This document shows positions 46,144-55,894 of a stretch of 64,000 nt of DNA, in pieces. The stretch's first letter is position 1; each line of letters begins with the position of its first letter. The DNA comes from Paracoccaceae bacterium (GTDB lineage Bacteria > Pseudomonadota > Alphaproteobacteria > Rhodobacterales > Rhodobacteraceae). Under the pieces are notes generated by a model that was not told where the DNA came from, searched no databases, and saw only the letters and a list, made by a program, of their open reading frames with translations. The DNA is taken from contig OY282431.1 of NCBI GenBank assembly GCA_958296035.1, forward strand, positions 3,332,037-3,396,036. Reading direction: 5' to 3'. The translations under genes were made by a program, and so were the position numbers.

Positions 46144-47886
46144 ATGCAGGACCTTGATCGCATTCGTCGGCAGTTGATCTGGAGCCGGCTGATCTCTGCC
46201 ATCGAGGAGCAGGCGCAGACCGTTATGCGCACCGCATTCAGCCAGTCGGTAAGGGAATGCGGCGATCTTTCGGCTGGCGTCTTCAATCGTCGGGGCGAGA
46301 TGATTGCGCAGGCGGTCACCGGCACGCCCGGACACGTCAATGCGATGGCCATCTGCGTGCGGCACTTTGTCGACAGGTTTCCGATTGACACCATGCGTCC
46401 GGGCGATGTCTTTTGCACCAACGATCCCTGGCTTTCGGTGGGTCACTACCACGACGTGACCGTGGTCACGCCCGCCTTTTACAAGGGGCGCGCGGTTGGT
46501 CTCCTGGCCAACACTTGCCACATCGTCGACATGGGCGGCCGCGGTCTGGGACCGGACGCCCGCCAGGTGTACGAAGAGGGCATCAACATTCCGATCATGC
46601 ACCTTGCCCGCGAGGGCCGGATCAATGAAGACCTGATGGGCATCTTGCGTACCAATGTGCGCAATGCCGGCGACATGGAAGGCGACTTCTACGCCATGAT
46701 GAACTGCAACGACGCCGGCGCCCGGCGCCTTGCCGCGATGCTGGAGGAGTTCGACCTGGCGGATATCGAGGCCATCGGTGACACCATCATGGCGCAGTCC
46801 AGGAAGCGTGTCGAGGCGGCGATCGCCGACATACCCGACGGGGTTTACGAGCATGTCAGTGAGCTCGACGGGTTTGAGGCGCCGATCCGCATCCGGTGCA
46901 GGCTCACGGTGGCCGGTTCGGCAATGGCAATCGACTACAGCGGCTCCTCGCCTGCCAGCCCTTACGGGATCAACGTCGTCAGCAATTTCTGCCTGGCCTA
47001 TACAGTTTTCGGCGTCAACTGCATCATCGCTCCGAACATTCCGTGCAACGCCGGCTCGATCGGCGTTGTGCAGGTGTCGGCACCGGCGGGTTGCATCCTC
47101 AATGTCCAGCGCCCGATGCCTGTCTCGGCCCGCCACGTGATCGGGCAAATGCTTCCCGATGTTGTCTTCGGCTGTCTGGCCCAGGCCATTCCTGACCGGG
47201 TGCCGGCCGAAGGGGCCGGCGCCATGTGGAATCCGATGCTGCGGGGCGGCCGCATGGCCGTTGATCCTGCCGTCGCCGCCCAGGCCGAAGAGCCGGGGCC
47301 GGATTATGATGTCATCCTGTTCAATACGGGCGGCACGGGCGGCCGGCCGACCATGGACGGACTGACGACAACAGCCTTTCCGAGCGGTGTTCGCACGCCG
47401 CCGGTCGAAGCTGTGGAGGCGCGTTTTCCGGTCATCATCTGGCGCAAGGAGTTCCGGGAGGACTCCGGCGGTGCCGGATTGTATCGGGGTGGCCTGGGAC
47501 AGGTTCTCGAAATTGGCGGTGCCGGCGATGCGCCGTTTACGGTTGCCGCCATGTTCGACCGCACCTGGCGCGCCGCCGAGGGGCGCCATGGCGGCAGGGA
47601 TGGAAAGGCTGGCATCGTGCGTACGACATCCGGAGACATTCTGAAGAGCAAGGGCCGGCAAACCATCGGCAGCGGTGAACGCCTGGTGCTCGAACTGCCT
47701 GGCGGCGGCGGCTACGGACCGCCGGCCGACAGGGACCCGCAGCGGGTCCGGGACGATGTGATCGATGGACTGGTCAGCATCGACAGCGCCCGGCAGGACT
47801 ATGGCGTCGAACTCACACCCGAACTCGATGTGGATATGGCCCGGACCCAGCAACGCCGTCAGGACATCAGAAAGGCCGGCGAATAG
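46144..47886 (+). CDS. hyuB: Hydantoinase/oxoprolinase family protein, subunit B
   Basis: The 580-residue partner of HyuA. Typical blocks are the opening IRRQLIWSRLISAIEEQAQT, FSQSVRECGDLSAGVFNRRG, DVFCTNDPWLSVGHYHDVTV and the C-terminal GGGGYGPPADRDPQRVRDDV. HyuA and HyuB together make the ATP-dependent enzyme. The gene follows hyuA at 14 bases and shares its high G+C, so they moved together if they were acquired. No hydantoinase-coupled carbamoylase or transporter follows. Confidence 0.88.
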   Translation: MQDLDRIRRQLIWSRLISAIEEQAQTVMRTAFSQSVRECGDLSAGVFNRRGEMIAQAVTGTPGHVNAMAICVRHFVDRFPIDTMRPGDVFCTNDPWLSVGHYHDVTVVTPAFYKGRAVGLLANTCHIVDMGGRGLGPDARQVYEEGINIPIMHLAREGRINEDLMGILRTNVRNAGDMEGDFYAMMNCNDAGARRLAAMLEEFDLADIEAIGDTIMAQSRKRVEAAIADIPDGVYEHVSELDGFEAPIRIRCRLTVAGSAMAIDYSGSSPASPYGINVVSNFCLAYTVFGVNCIIAPNIPCNAGSIGVVQVSAPAGCILNVQRPMPVSARHVIGQMLPDVVFGCLAQAIPDRVPAEGAGAMWNPMLRGGRMAVDPAVAAQAEEPGPDYDVILFNTGGTGGRPTMDGLTTTAFPSGVRTPPVEAVEARFPVIIWRKEFREDSGGAGLYRGGLGQVLEIGGAGDAPFTVAAMFDRTWRAAEGRHGGRDGKAGIVRTTSGDILKSKGRQTIGSGERLVLELPGGGGYGPPADRDPQRVRDDVIDGLVSIDSARQDYGVELTPELDVDMARTQQRRQDIRKAGE

Positions 47887-48016
47887 AGCGGCACTTTGCC
47901 CGGGAAAGAATCTGGTTCGAACCCGCCCCGGCCGTCATCGGGCCGGATCAATTCCAGCCTATGCCTGCACGTCCGGCTGTTGGTGCCAGGTCTCGAGCAG
48001 GCATTTGCACAGAACT

Positions 48017-48541
48017 TTACCTGGAGATTACGCCGCAGGCTATGCGCGCACCGGCATCGCCCGCAGGATCAGACCTGTAATCATCAGCCCCTGCATGAAT
48101 CACAATGGCCGCACCGTCACTGTCAAACAGTGTTTCGTCCAGACTGAGAGAAACGTTAAGTATCTGAATCTCCAGCTGACCGGATGCCGGAACATGAATG
48201 TTGGGCATATCGCCGACATGCATCCCATTGGCGTTCATGATGCCGTGTTCAGAACCGTCCGGATTGAAGTGGCCGCCCGCAGACTTGAATGGCGGCGTAC
48301 AGTCGCCAGTCGCATGCACATGGAAGGCATGGGCACCGGAGGGCAGGTTGTTCAGTCTGGCGTGCACAAGCGTTCCATGCGGCGTTTGCTGAAGCGTCAC
48401 CGTACCGACTGCCTCTCCCTCTGCATCCATCAGCACTGCCCTTGCCATGTCGCCTGCCAGAGCGGGTTGCAAGGACATCATTGTTGCCACAATTCCGGCA
48501 GCCGCCAGCCGCAGCTTCCAATTCGTGCACAGTTGAGACAT
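48017..48541 (-). CDS. sodC: Periplasmic copper/zinc superoxide dismutase
   Basis: A 174-residue enzyme with an N-terminal signal peptide (residues 1-29, ending PALAG). The metal ligands of the family are present: the copper histidines in AFHVHATGDC (His74 and His76), the bridging His91, zinc ligands around His99-His108 and Asp111, and the copper His149 in IVIHAGADD, with Cys81 and Cys169 for the disulfide. It removes superoxide in the periplasm. ATG 48541 has a strong AGGAGG site; the longer frame to 48586 has none. It is convergent with hyuB. Confidence 0.93.
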   Translation of the reverse strand: MSQLCTNWKLRLAAAGIVATMMSLQPALAGDMARAVLMDAEGEAVGTVTLQQTPHGTLVHARLNNLPSGAHAFHVHATGDCTPPFKSAGGHFNPDGSEHGIMNANGMHVGDMPNIHVPASGQLEIQILNVSLSLDETLFDSDGAAIVIHAGADDYRSDPAGDAGARIACGVISR

Positions 48542-48883
48542 GTGATCCTCCTGGTCTTTGCTGCCAAGATCCGTTGGTTCTTCCACTGGCCAGGGCCAGG
48601 CAGTCCGGCTTGCCTATCGGCAACTGCGCTAATGCAACATCAACAGCACCGTCGGATCAGACTATGCACGACCGGAACCCCGAACTGTGCCAGCACGAGC
48701 CTGCCAAGGGGCCTCATACAAAGTTGGCCACCCTACCAATCCCGATAACGGTAATCTGTCGTTGACTGCAACCGTGAAAACTCACCAGAATACTTGCAGC
48801 TTCTTCCATAATATTCGTGTACAGGGATAACTCCGTGATATTGACTAATAAATGAACAACAGACAATTCAAGGAGACATCCCC
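48542..48883. other. Spacer between sodC and the IS1380 remnants
   Basis: I see no gene here. The promoter of sodC should lie at the left end. Confidence 0.45.
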
Positions 48884-49441
48884 GTGAACACAGGGTGTAC
48901 CCCTTCACGCCGCCAGTCTCAACCCCTCGGCACACGCAAAGGCGTCGCCAAACCCCTGACCCCCGATGCCGGGCGGCGGCGGCTCATGGAAGCCGACAGC
49001 ATCTTCAAGGCCACACAACACCTCGCCACCGGCCTGCACCGAACATTCCGTCCACGACCTTCTCGCCCGGGCAGCCGGTTACGAGGATAGCAACGACCAC
49101 CACCGCACATCGCTACAAGCGCATCGTGGGCGATTATGCGGCCATTGACCGCCTGATGAGCACGCTGTTCCTGGCGCGCCATCGCCGGCCGCCGGCGGCG
49201 ATCGTCCTTGATATCGATGTGACCAATGACACCATACATGGCCACCAGGAGGGGCGCTACTGTCACGGCTATTACCGCGTGTCCTGCTATCTGCCGCTGT
49301 ACATCAGCTGCGGCGACCCCATTCTGTGTGCCCGCCGGCGCCGGGCCAGGTGTTTGTGGTGAACTGACCGGCTCCACCGGATCACACTGAAAGTTGAGAT
49401 GCGGGTGACTGGCCCCGAGGGGGCGGTCTGTCGTGGCCTGG
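48884..49441 (+). pseudogene. IS1380-family transposase remnant A (N-terminal part joined to the element's end)
   Basis: The start (GTG 48884) reads LTPDAGRRRLMEADSIFKA after a basic leader, as in IS1380 transposases. Frameshifts follow: one frame gives HDLLARAAGYEDSNDHH, another gives VLDIDVTNDTIHGHQEGRYC with HGYYRVSCYLPLYISCGD, which includes the first catalytic Asp region. At about 49350 the sequence jumps to the family's C-terminal coding end and the IS terminus. Most of the middle of the transposase is missing. Confidence 0.75.
49351..49441 (+). repeat. Copy 1 of the IS1380 terminal repeat
   Basis: About 90 bases match 50319-50412, including GGTGAACTGACCG, GGATCACACTGA and the long run ending in GTCGTGGCCTGG. 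This is the transposase stop codon plus the end of the element. Confidence 0.8.
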
Positions 49442-49885
49442 GACGGCTTTGTTGGCGGGCCCGAGACGCGTATCATCGTGCACGGCGACTCGGTCCGCGA
49501 GTTTGCAGTTGTTCATTACAGGACGCTGAAGAGCCGGGGTTGCAAGCGGCGGGTGGTGGCCAGGGTAGAATGGCGGACGGGGCGACGGCGGGAGCATACC
49601 CGCTCTGTGGTCACCTTTCTGGGCCGCGACCGCTACAGCAGGCAGGATCTCTTTGAGCGGCTCTATGCGGCGCGGGGCCACGCGGAGAATGTGTTCAAGG
49701 GTCACCAGATGGACCTGTTCGGTGACCGCACGTCATTGCACATGATGCGAGCCAACCAGTTTCGGATCTATGTTTCGGTGTTCGCCGGCATCATCGGCCT
49801 CATCCTGCGCGATGTTGGTCTTGCGGGGACCGCCATGGCGAAGACGAGTATGGGGACCATACGCACGCGTCTGTTGAAGCTGGTG

Positions 49886-50238
49886 TTGTTTCTTGGGAAT
49901 ATCTCAGTAGCAGGGAGGCCAGATTTCCCGGTTAGCTTCATTACCGATCCTTAAGTGACACCGGTTTAATCCGGCAAGGCTTTCCCCCCAGGGAGACCTC
50001 TTCAGGCAGCAAGCCTCTATGCATCTTCCCACCAGCAGGGAGGCCAGGTGGTTGATCTCATCGGACTCGCTGACAGAATGACACAAGTCGCCCATGAAAC
50101 CGGCCTTGCCGCCGAGGCCTGCGTAAACAGTCAGGACTGGAAGAGCGTAACCCCTCCCCAATGTTTGCGGCCCAAAGCAAGATACATTGTCCCATGCCGT
50201 AGTGGATCAATCCGGGAAAGTGCTTTGGAATTTACGCG
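49886..50238. other. About 350-bp insertion within the IS1380 remnant
   Basis: The stretch separates two parts of one transposase coding sequence. It contains AGCAGGGAGGCCAG twice as a direct repeat (about 49909-49922 and 50034-50047) and no open frame with features. It may be a small non-autonomous element or an internal rearrangement. Confidence 0.4.
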
Positions 50239-50318
50239 GAAAACAACAGCGGGTCATATCAAGGTGACGGTGCGGCGTGTGCGTCTCTCGTTACCGGAGG
50301 CGTTTGTGCATCGGGAGC

Positions 50319-50412
50319 TGTTTGCGGTGAACTGACCGCTTCCGGCGGATCACACTGATTTTGGTGCTGCGGGGTGTGACTGGCCCCGAGGGGGCGGTCT
50401 GTCGTGGCCTGG
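50319..50412 (+). repeat. Copy 2 of the IS1380 terminal repeat
   Basis: It matches 49351-49441 in the same orientation. Here it follows the intact C-terminal codons FVHRELFAVN, so it is the natural right end of the element. Confidence 0.8.
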
Positions 50413-50611
50413 ATAGGTATTTGGACAAATAATGCCACACTGCCGACGGGTGCGAATCTCATTTCTTCGACCCTCGCGGTCATGAGTTACATTCGGTAGA
50501 CAGCGTTGGTCTGACTCATCGCAATATGCTGCGACAACGGGTAGTGCACGGGCTAATCCTGTGCCAGAAATACAGGATCGCCTTAAGAACTCGACACCAG
50601 CGCAGGCACCG

Positions 50612-51544
50612 ATGTCACAAATCCTTATCACCGAATTCATGCACCACGATGGCATCGAATTCCTGAGGAAGCGATTCGAAGTTACCTATGATCCCGAACT
50701 GCACAACGATCCGGAGTGCATGCATCGGCAGGTGGCCCTTTGCCGGGCAATGATCCTGCGCAACCGCACCAGCGTGACCAATGTGCTGCTGGACGGTGCG
50801 CCGGAACTCATTTGCCTGGGCCGACTTGGTGTCGGTCTGGACAATATTGATCTTGATGCCTGCAAGCGCAAGAAAATCAAGATCATTTCTGCATCAGGTG
50901 TCAATCACAACAGTGTGGGCGAGTACGTTGTCATGGCGGCAATGACCTTGTTGCGCGATGCCATCCTGGAAACTGACAGGGTCCTGCAGGGACACTGGCC
51001 GCGGAAGTTTGTTGTTGGTCAGGAAATCGCCGGAAAGACGCTGGGTCTGGTGGGCCTCGGTCGTACTGCTCGCAGTGCCGCGGCGAAAGCCAGGTGCCTG
51101 GACATGAAAGTCATCGCTCACGATCCATACTTGGCGGAGAATCATGACGTCTGGACAGGCGTCCAGCGGCTTGAACTGGATGAATTGCTGAGTCAGTCGG
51201 ATGTGGTCAGCGTGCACGTCCCGCTTATGGTCGGAACTCGAAATCTGATATCTGAAAGACGCGTCGGACAGATGAAGCAGGGCGCGTTTCTGATCAACAC
51301 GTCCCGTGGCGGTATTGTTGACGAATCTGCGCTGGCAAGAGCACTAAGGGAAAACAGACTTGGAGGCGCTGCTTTGGACGTCTTCGAAACGGAACCTCTG
51401 ACCAGGAATGCCGCCAAGAGGTTTGCTGGACTGAAAAACCTTCTCCTGACTCCGCACATTGCTGGTATTACGCGAGAATCCAATCGGCGAGTCGGCATGT
51501 ACATTGCCAGGCATGTCGCCAATCATCTGGATTTGGTCACTTGA
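50612..51544 (+). CDS. D-isomer-specific 2-hydroxyacid dehydrogenase
   Basis: A 310-residue NAD(P)-dependent dehydrogenase of the phosphoglycerate dehydrogenase group. It has the NAD loop GKTLGLVGLGRTARSAAA near 140, and the catalytic residues Arg in NTSRGGIVDE near 230, Glu in DVFETEP near 259 and His in LTPHIAGIT near 281. It lacks the C-terminal ACT/ASB domain of SerA. The opening ILITEFMHHDGIEFL and the GRLGVGLDNIDLDACK block resemble (S)-sulfolactate dehydrogenase (SlcC)-type enzymes, but this cannot be settled by eye. ATG 50612 is chosen since homology starts there; the frame is open from 50561. Confidence 0.85.
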   Translation: MSQILITEFMHHDGIEFLRKRFEVTYDPELHNDPECMHRQVALCRAMILRNRTSVTNVLLDGAPELICLGRLGVGLDNIDLDACKRKKIKIISASGVNHNSVGEYVVMAAMTLLRDAILETDRVLQGHWPRKFVVGQEIAGKTLGLVGLGRTARSAAAKARCLDMKVIAHDPYLAENHDVWTGVQRLELDELLSQSDVVSVHVPLMVGTRNLISERRVGQMKQGAFLINTSRGGIVDESALARALRENRLGGAALDVFETEPLTRNAAKRFAGLKNLLLTPHIAGITRESNRRVGMYIARHVANHLDLVT

Positions 51545-52138
51545 TGAAATGCTCTCCGACTCCCTGTTGATGCGGAAATCCCGGCTCAGTGAATAACTAC
51601 CTGGCCCTGGTGCCTCACGGAGCGGACAAAATCCGTCACCATCTCTGGAGAGGTCGCCTTGTGTCACCCATGATCGGGATTCGTGACAGTCAGTGCATAA
51701 CGACTGGTCAAGAAGTCTTTCATTGGATCCAGAAAATCCCGTGGCATTCTTGCCACCATCCTTCAACCTGTTGCAATGCACCCCAGTGATTAACCTGACG
51801 TTGGGATTGAAAGAGGCGTGACCGGTACCGAAGAGTAGAATCACATCAGGTGATGGTCAGGAATCCTGACGATTTGCAGCTCAAACCAATTCTAGCCTGA
51901 ACTGATGTCGTCGCGTGGAAATAGCCCGCGACAGGGAACAGAAATGTTGTGCCATGCCATTCCCACCTTGACAAGTCATACATGGAGTCTAGGTCTTGAC
52001 AAGATTACTTGGGGCACCAGAGCACCATCGGTGCCTCTACAAGATGGGTACGGGGCCAGAAGAAATTAAGGTGAACACAGCCCTATTGGCGCATGCAGCG
52101 GTTCCCATTCGGCGCATTGAAATAGGAGAATTCCAAAT
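51545..52138. other. 0.6-kb spacer before the lipoprotein gene
   Basis: No coding frame with recognisable features is seen. The right end has a clear ribosome site (AGGAGAA) for the following lipoprotein gene. Confidence 0.45.
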
Positions 52139-53548
52139 ATGAAACGGGATGTATTGTCAACTTCTATTCTCGCCATGTTGCTGGTTCTGGGCGCGTGTGG
52201 TGGCGGTGGCGGTGGGGGAGCTGGGAACGACAGTCCTGAGCCCCCGGAGGACACAGCGCAGCCAAATGTGGCTGAAAGGTTTACTGGTTCCCGGCCGAAT
52301 GAACCACCCGTGCCACCAATTTATGTTACACCAGCTTCCTATCATGTAGGCCCTGACGTCGCTCCGCCTGCAGCGCAACTTACACAGCTTGCCAATCAAG
52401 GCGGCGTCACAATCTCCGAAGGCCGTGTTGACGATGTCAGTAGCGCCAATGACATTGTTTCCTATCTCAGGCCGAGCCTGACCTATTTTGACTACACAGG
52501 ACTGGCTTCGTTCAGAACGCCGCCAATTGTCCAGGTTGAACCCGGTGCAAGTCAACGTCAGCAGGAGTTGACGGTGTTGGCCGTCAAAGTCATAAACACT
52601 GCGCTTCCTTACGAGAAACGATTGCAAATGTCTTCATCGTTTGAATCTGGCCGGGAAGGCGCCATCAGTGTGCATTTCGGAACCCAGGCGGAAGAAGATC
52701 CAGATTCGGAAACTCGTGAGTTGGGCCGAGCGCAACCCAACTTCTGGTACATAGACCAACTGGACCCGGACACACAGACATACCGGATTTCAGAACGGGG
52801 TGCCATTTCCAGCAAAGTGACGATCTTTGCCGACGAATTCCAGGGTGCCAGCGATAACGATCGAGCCAGAATAGCAGTAATTGTCCACGAAATACTGCAT
52901 TCTCTGGGTCTATTTGGTCACATAACGGATACGAGCACCGAAACCATCCTGACTGAAGTACTTAATCCTTCCCTGGGCACCTTCATTGTCAGTGACCTGG
53001 ATCGTCATGCTCTGCTTGCCGTGTACAGCAAATTGCAGCCGGGGTTGCAGCCCGAAGACCTGACAGCAGCAAGTCTGGGATCGTGGAGCACGGTTTCCAC
53101 ACATTTGAGGGGTGAATTTGATGTAGCGGGCGGTACTGCGGCTTTCGGTGCCGCGTACGCAAACGGCTTGTCGCAGCCCTGGGCCAGCGGTCCAAGGCCC
53201 TCAGTAGACCTGGCCGACAACACGTCACTCTCGGGGACTGCAACGTGGCGCGGCGTACTTCTGGGTTTTACGCCAACAGCGGAAAAAGTGATTGGAGATG
53301 CCCGGCTTGATCTTACATTGTCATCGCTCGCCGGACAGCTTGAGTTTACAGACCTTGAAGATCTAGGCGGCAATACGTGGCTTGACGGCGACCTTGGTTA
53401 CTCGGTGGTCGTCGAGGAGAACTTTTTTACCCATTCCGGAGGTGACAGCGGTGTCGTCAGGGGCGTATTTGTCGGGTCTGGTCACGAGGGTATGGCTGGC
53501 GTGCTCGAACGCAATGATCTTTCTGCCGGATTTGGCGGAAAGAGGTGA
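52139..53548 (+). CDS. Lipoprotein with a metzincin motif and a TbpB-like C-terminal barrel
   Basis: A 469-residue lipoprotein: lipobox LVLGAC with Cys20, then a Gly run and a Pro-rich linker. Around residue 250 it has HEILHSLGLFGH, which fits HExxHxxGxxxH, the zinc site of metzincin proteases. The C-terminal ~140 residues (FDVAGGTAAFGAAYANGLS, then GVFVGSGHEGMAGVLERNDL and GFGGKR at the end) match the small beta-barrel found in transferrin-binding protein B and related surface lipoproteins that are exported by Slam. The combination suggests a surface-exposed protease. Whether it is active and flipped to the surface is inferred. ATG 52139 has AGGAG upstream. Confidence 0.65.
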   Translation: MKRDVLSTSILAMLLVLGACGGGGGGGAGNDSPEPPEDTAQPNVAERFTGSRPNEPPVPPIYVTPASYHVGPDVAPPAAQLTQLANQGGVTISEGRVDDVSSANDIVSYLRPSLTYFDYTGLASFRTPPIVQVEPGASQRQQELTVLAVKVINTALPYEKRLQMSSSFESGREGAISVHFGTQAEEDPDSETRELGRAQPNFWYIDQLDPDTQTYRISERGAISSKVTIFADEFQGASDNDRARIAVIVHEILHSLGLFGHITDTSTETILTEVLNPSLGTFIVSDLDRHALLAVYSKLQPGLQPEDLTAASLGSWSTVSTHLRGEFDVAGGTAAFGAAYANGLSQPWASGPRPSVDLADNTSLSGTATWRGVLLGFTPTAEKVIGDARLDLTLSSLAGQLEFTDLEDLGGNTWLDGDLGYSVVVEENFFTHSGGDSGVVRGVFVGSGHEGMAGVLERNDLSAGFGGKR

Positions 53549-53905
53549 CGGTGGCCCGAGGCGTCAGGCTAACAGAGATCATTCCCCTGGCTCCGAACCA
53601 GCAGCCAGAGCCATCGCTTCGTGTCATGACGTCGCTTCCAGAAGCAGTCAGATCTATCTGCCGGATAAGAGGGGCGCCCCTCCAGAGTGGCTGAATAGTT
53701 GCCGCCAGCAAAAGCCAGGGCCTTGGTTTACAACCAGCCGACTCCCGTGGCGACCGGCCCACAAAGGTATTCTGCACGCCTCAACACTTTCAGGAGGTCC
53801 ACCCGCAGGCCGATGTGGCTGGTATTCCCCTCGGCAAGCCGACCTGTTGTGTCAGCAAGCAAATAGGGGACAGTTGACAAGTGGCTTCTCAAGTCAACGA
53901 CCTAC
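53549..53905. other. Spacer between lipoprotein and esterase genes
   Basis: The two genes are convergent. No gene or obvious terminator hairpin is recognised in these 357 bases. Confidence 0.4.
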
Positions 53906-54868
53906 TCAAGGTACCACGTGCCGGTTTGCGCGTGGTTTTCCGGCTTCCTGGCGGTTGGTTCCCGGTGGTACGCTACCATCCAGGATTCTCCATAAGAACT
54001 CCGCAACCAAAGCAATTGCTTCGTCGGCTTCCGGCATGTTGCCCGCAAGGAAATGAAAAAAGTGCAACATTTGGTCATCCAGCTGAAAATCCAGATCTAG
54101 ACACTGCGATTCGTAGGCCTCGCGAAGCCGAACACCGTCATCCCGCAACAGGTCCAGTCCCGAAACCTGCACAAACAGCGGCGGCAAACCTTCGAAATCC
54201 CCATACACCGGCGAAATATAAGGGTGGCGGGGATCTGCCGTCCCGGCGTACATCCTGCCCATTTGTTCGAGGTCGCCTTTTAGAAGGATAGGGTCCTCTT
54301 CTTTCAGACTATCCACCGAGGGCGACGCCAGTGTCACATCAAGCCACGGAGACAGCAAGGCGATCGCAAACGGAAGCTGACTATTATTGTCTCGCATTTT
54401 CAGTGCGGCAGAAAGGGCCAACCCGCCCCCGGCAGAGTCTCCAATCAGCGCAGTTCGATGATCTGTGCGCTCCGCAATTGCGGCGGCCATTACTTGGACG
54501 CATTCGTTCAATGCCGTCGGATAGGGGTGTTCCGGTGCAAGGCTGTAATCCGGGAGAATCACTTGTGATTGGCACGCTACGGCAAAATGACCGGCAACCC
54601 TCTGATGCGTCTGCGCGCTCATGAGGCAAAACGCGCCGCCATGAATCAACAGGATGTTAAATTGTCCGCGATCGCGGTCGGGAATGGCGCGTATGACAGG
54701 AACATTGCCGAGAATTTCGCTGCGGTAGGATACACCGTCGCAGATGCCAGTCATTTCGTAAGATTGCTTGAGGCTGTGCCGCATCTGATGCAGATCGAAA
54801 CCGACCTGAAACCGGGCGCGCTCAAATCGAAACCGGTCCTCAATTTCACGCGCCTGAATGCTAATCAT
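53906..54868 (-). CDS. Alpha/beta hydrolase, hormone-sensitive-lipase-like esterase
   Basis: A 320-residue esterase. The oxyanion-hole motif HGGAF is at 76-80, and the nucleophile elbow GDSAGGG at 143-149 has Ser145; acid and base are probably Asp in GLDLLRDDG and His in MLHFFHFL near the C-terminus. This is the HSL/family IV layout. I use ATG 54868, which has AGAGGA upstream, rather than 54916. It lies downstream of the EamA gene on the same strand, with 90 bases between, and could be in one transcript. Confidence 0.88.
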   Translation of the reverse strand: MISIQAREIEDRFRFERARFQVGFDLHQMRHSLKQSYEMTGICDGVSYRSEILGNVPVIRAIPDRDRGQFNILLIHGGAFCLMSAQTHQRVAGHFAVACQSQVILPDYSLAPEHPYPTALNECVQVMAAAIAERTDHRTALIGDSAGGGLALSAALKMRDNNSQLPFAIALLSPWLDVTLASPSVDSLKEEDPILLKGDLEQMGRMYAGTADPRHPYISPVYGDFEGLPPLFVQVSGLDLLRDDGVRLREAYESQCLDLDFQLDDQMLHFFHFLAGNMPEADEAIALVAEFLWRILDGSVPPGTNRQEAGKPRANRHVVP

Positions 54869-54958
54869 GCGCCTGTTTCCTCTTTCAATCCGGTTGCCTT
54901 CGGCTCGGGAAATCATCGCTCCAATCCGTTGTGTTGCTGTATTGCATTTACAAGGGTG

Positions 54959-55894
54959 TCATGTCTGGCGTGAAGACAAAGTTCTTTCATGCTGGGTTTC
55001 CTTTGCCATCTGAACCGCGAGAATGCCTGCAGTAATAATAGCTACACCGACAAAGTCGGCGAAGCCTACCGGTTCACCAAGAACAGCTGCAGCCACAACC
55101 ACACCAAGGAATGGATTCAGAAAATGAAATGAACTCGCCCTGGTCGGACCAATGCGGTTTATCAGGTAGAACCAAAGCCACGTGGCAACGATTCCCGGCA
55201 CAAGGGTTTGATAGGAGAATGCGGCGACCAGTCGGAACGACACGTCCGGCATCTGGGCCGTTTCGAATACCAGTGCCAGTGGCACCAGAACGGCGCAGCC
55301 AACCAGCAGCTGAATGCCCACAATCATCATCAGATTGCCTCCGGAAGTCGCCTGTCTGACGGCTAGCGTGGCCAGGCAGAATCCAATCGAGGCGACAAGA
55401 CACAACACAACCCCGAGAAGTTCCAGCCCCATGGAAATCCTGCCTGTCACGATGATTAGAACGCCCAGAAAGCCGACTAGCAAACCGCCGATGCCTACAG
55501 GATTCAGGCGAACGCCGAAAAAGAGGAGATTCAGCACGGCCACTTGAAAGGGCATGGTAGAAGCAATGATTGCAGCCAGCGAAGCTTCAATCCATTGCAT
55601 CGAGATGAAATTGGCTCCCAGATAAATGGCGTTCTGACAAACGCCAAATACAATACAGGCAAGCCACTGCCGGCGGCTGAGATCCAACGACTGCCCGATC
55701 AATCGAGCAATCCCGACGCACAGCACGCCTGATATGGCAAATCTCACCATGAGAGCGGTCAGCGGAGCAACTTCAAGGACGATAATTCTGGCTGTTGTGA
55801 ATGCGCTCGACCACATCGTGACAAAGAGTACACCCAACACCATGGCACCAGGATCAATTCCGCCTCGGACGGCTGCATTCGGTTCGGTATTCAT
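54959..55894 (-). CDS. EamA/DMT-superfamily transporter (RhaT/YdcZ-like exporter)
   Basis: A 311-residue membrane protein with ten predicted helices in two EamA repeats, for example VMWSSAFTTARIIVLEVAPL early in the first and LNPFLGVVVAAAVLGEPVGF in the second. DMT proteins export amino acids or metabolites. The substrate cannot be told. ATG 55894. Confidence 0.85.
   Translation of the reverse strand: MNTEPNAAVRGGIDPGAMVLGVLFVTMWSSAFTTARIIVLEVAPLTALMVRFAISGVLCVGIARLIGQSLDLSRRQWLACIVFGVCQNAIYLGANFISMQWIEASLAAIIASTMPFQVAVLNLLFFGVRLNPVGIGGLLVGFLGVLIIVTGRISMGLELLGVVLCLVASIGFCLATLAVRQATSGGNLMMIVGIQLLVGCAVLVPLALVFETAQMPDVSFRLVAAFSYQTLVPGIVATWLWFYLINRIGPTRASSFHFLNPFLGVVVAAAVLGEPVGFADFVGVAIITAGILAVQMAKETQHERTLSSRQT

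Larger units (their letters stand above)
49442..50412 (+). pseudogene. IS1380-family transposase remnant B (C-terminal half, interrupted)
   Basis: From about 49465 one frame encodes TRIIVHGDSVREFAVV, FERLYAARGHAENVFKGHQM, DLFGDRTSLHMMRANQFRIY and GTIRTRLLKL, the C-terminal half of an IS1380 transposase including the catalytic Glu region. After LLKL the match stops at about 49886 and resumes at about 50238 with IKVTVRRVRLSLPEAFVHRE and LFAVN, the family's C-terminus. The ~350 bases between look like an insertion. No N-terminal half precedes it. Confidence 0.75.

Noticed and set aside
44051..47853. Long minus-strand frames (up to 715 codons) opposite hyuAB.
   Set aside because: High G+C at third positions opens antisense frames; these translations have no family features, whereas HyuA and HyuB are clear on the plus strand.
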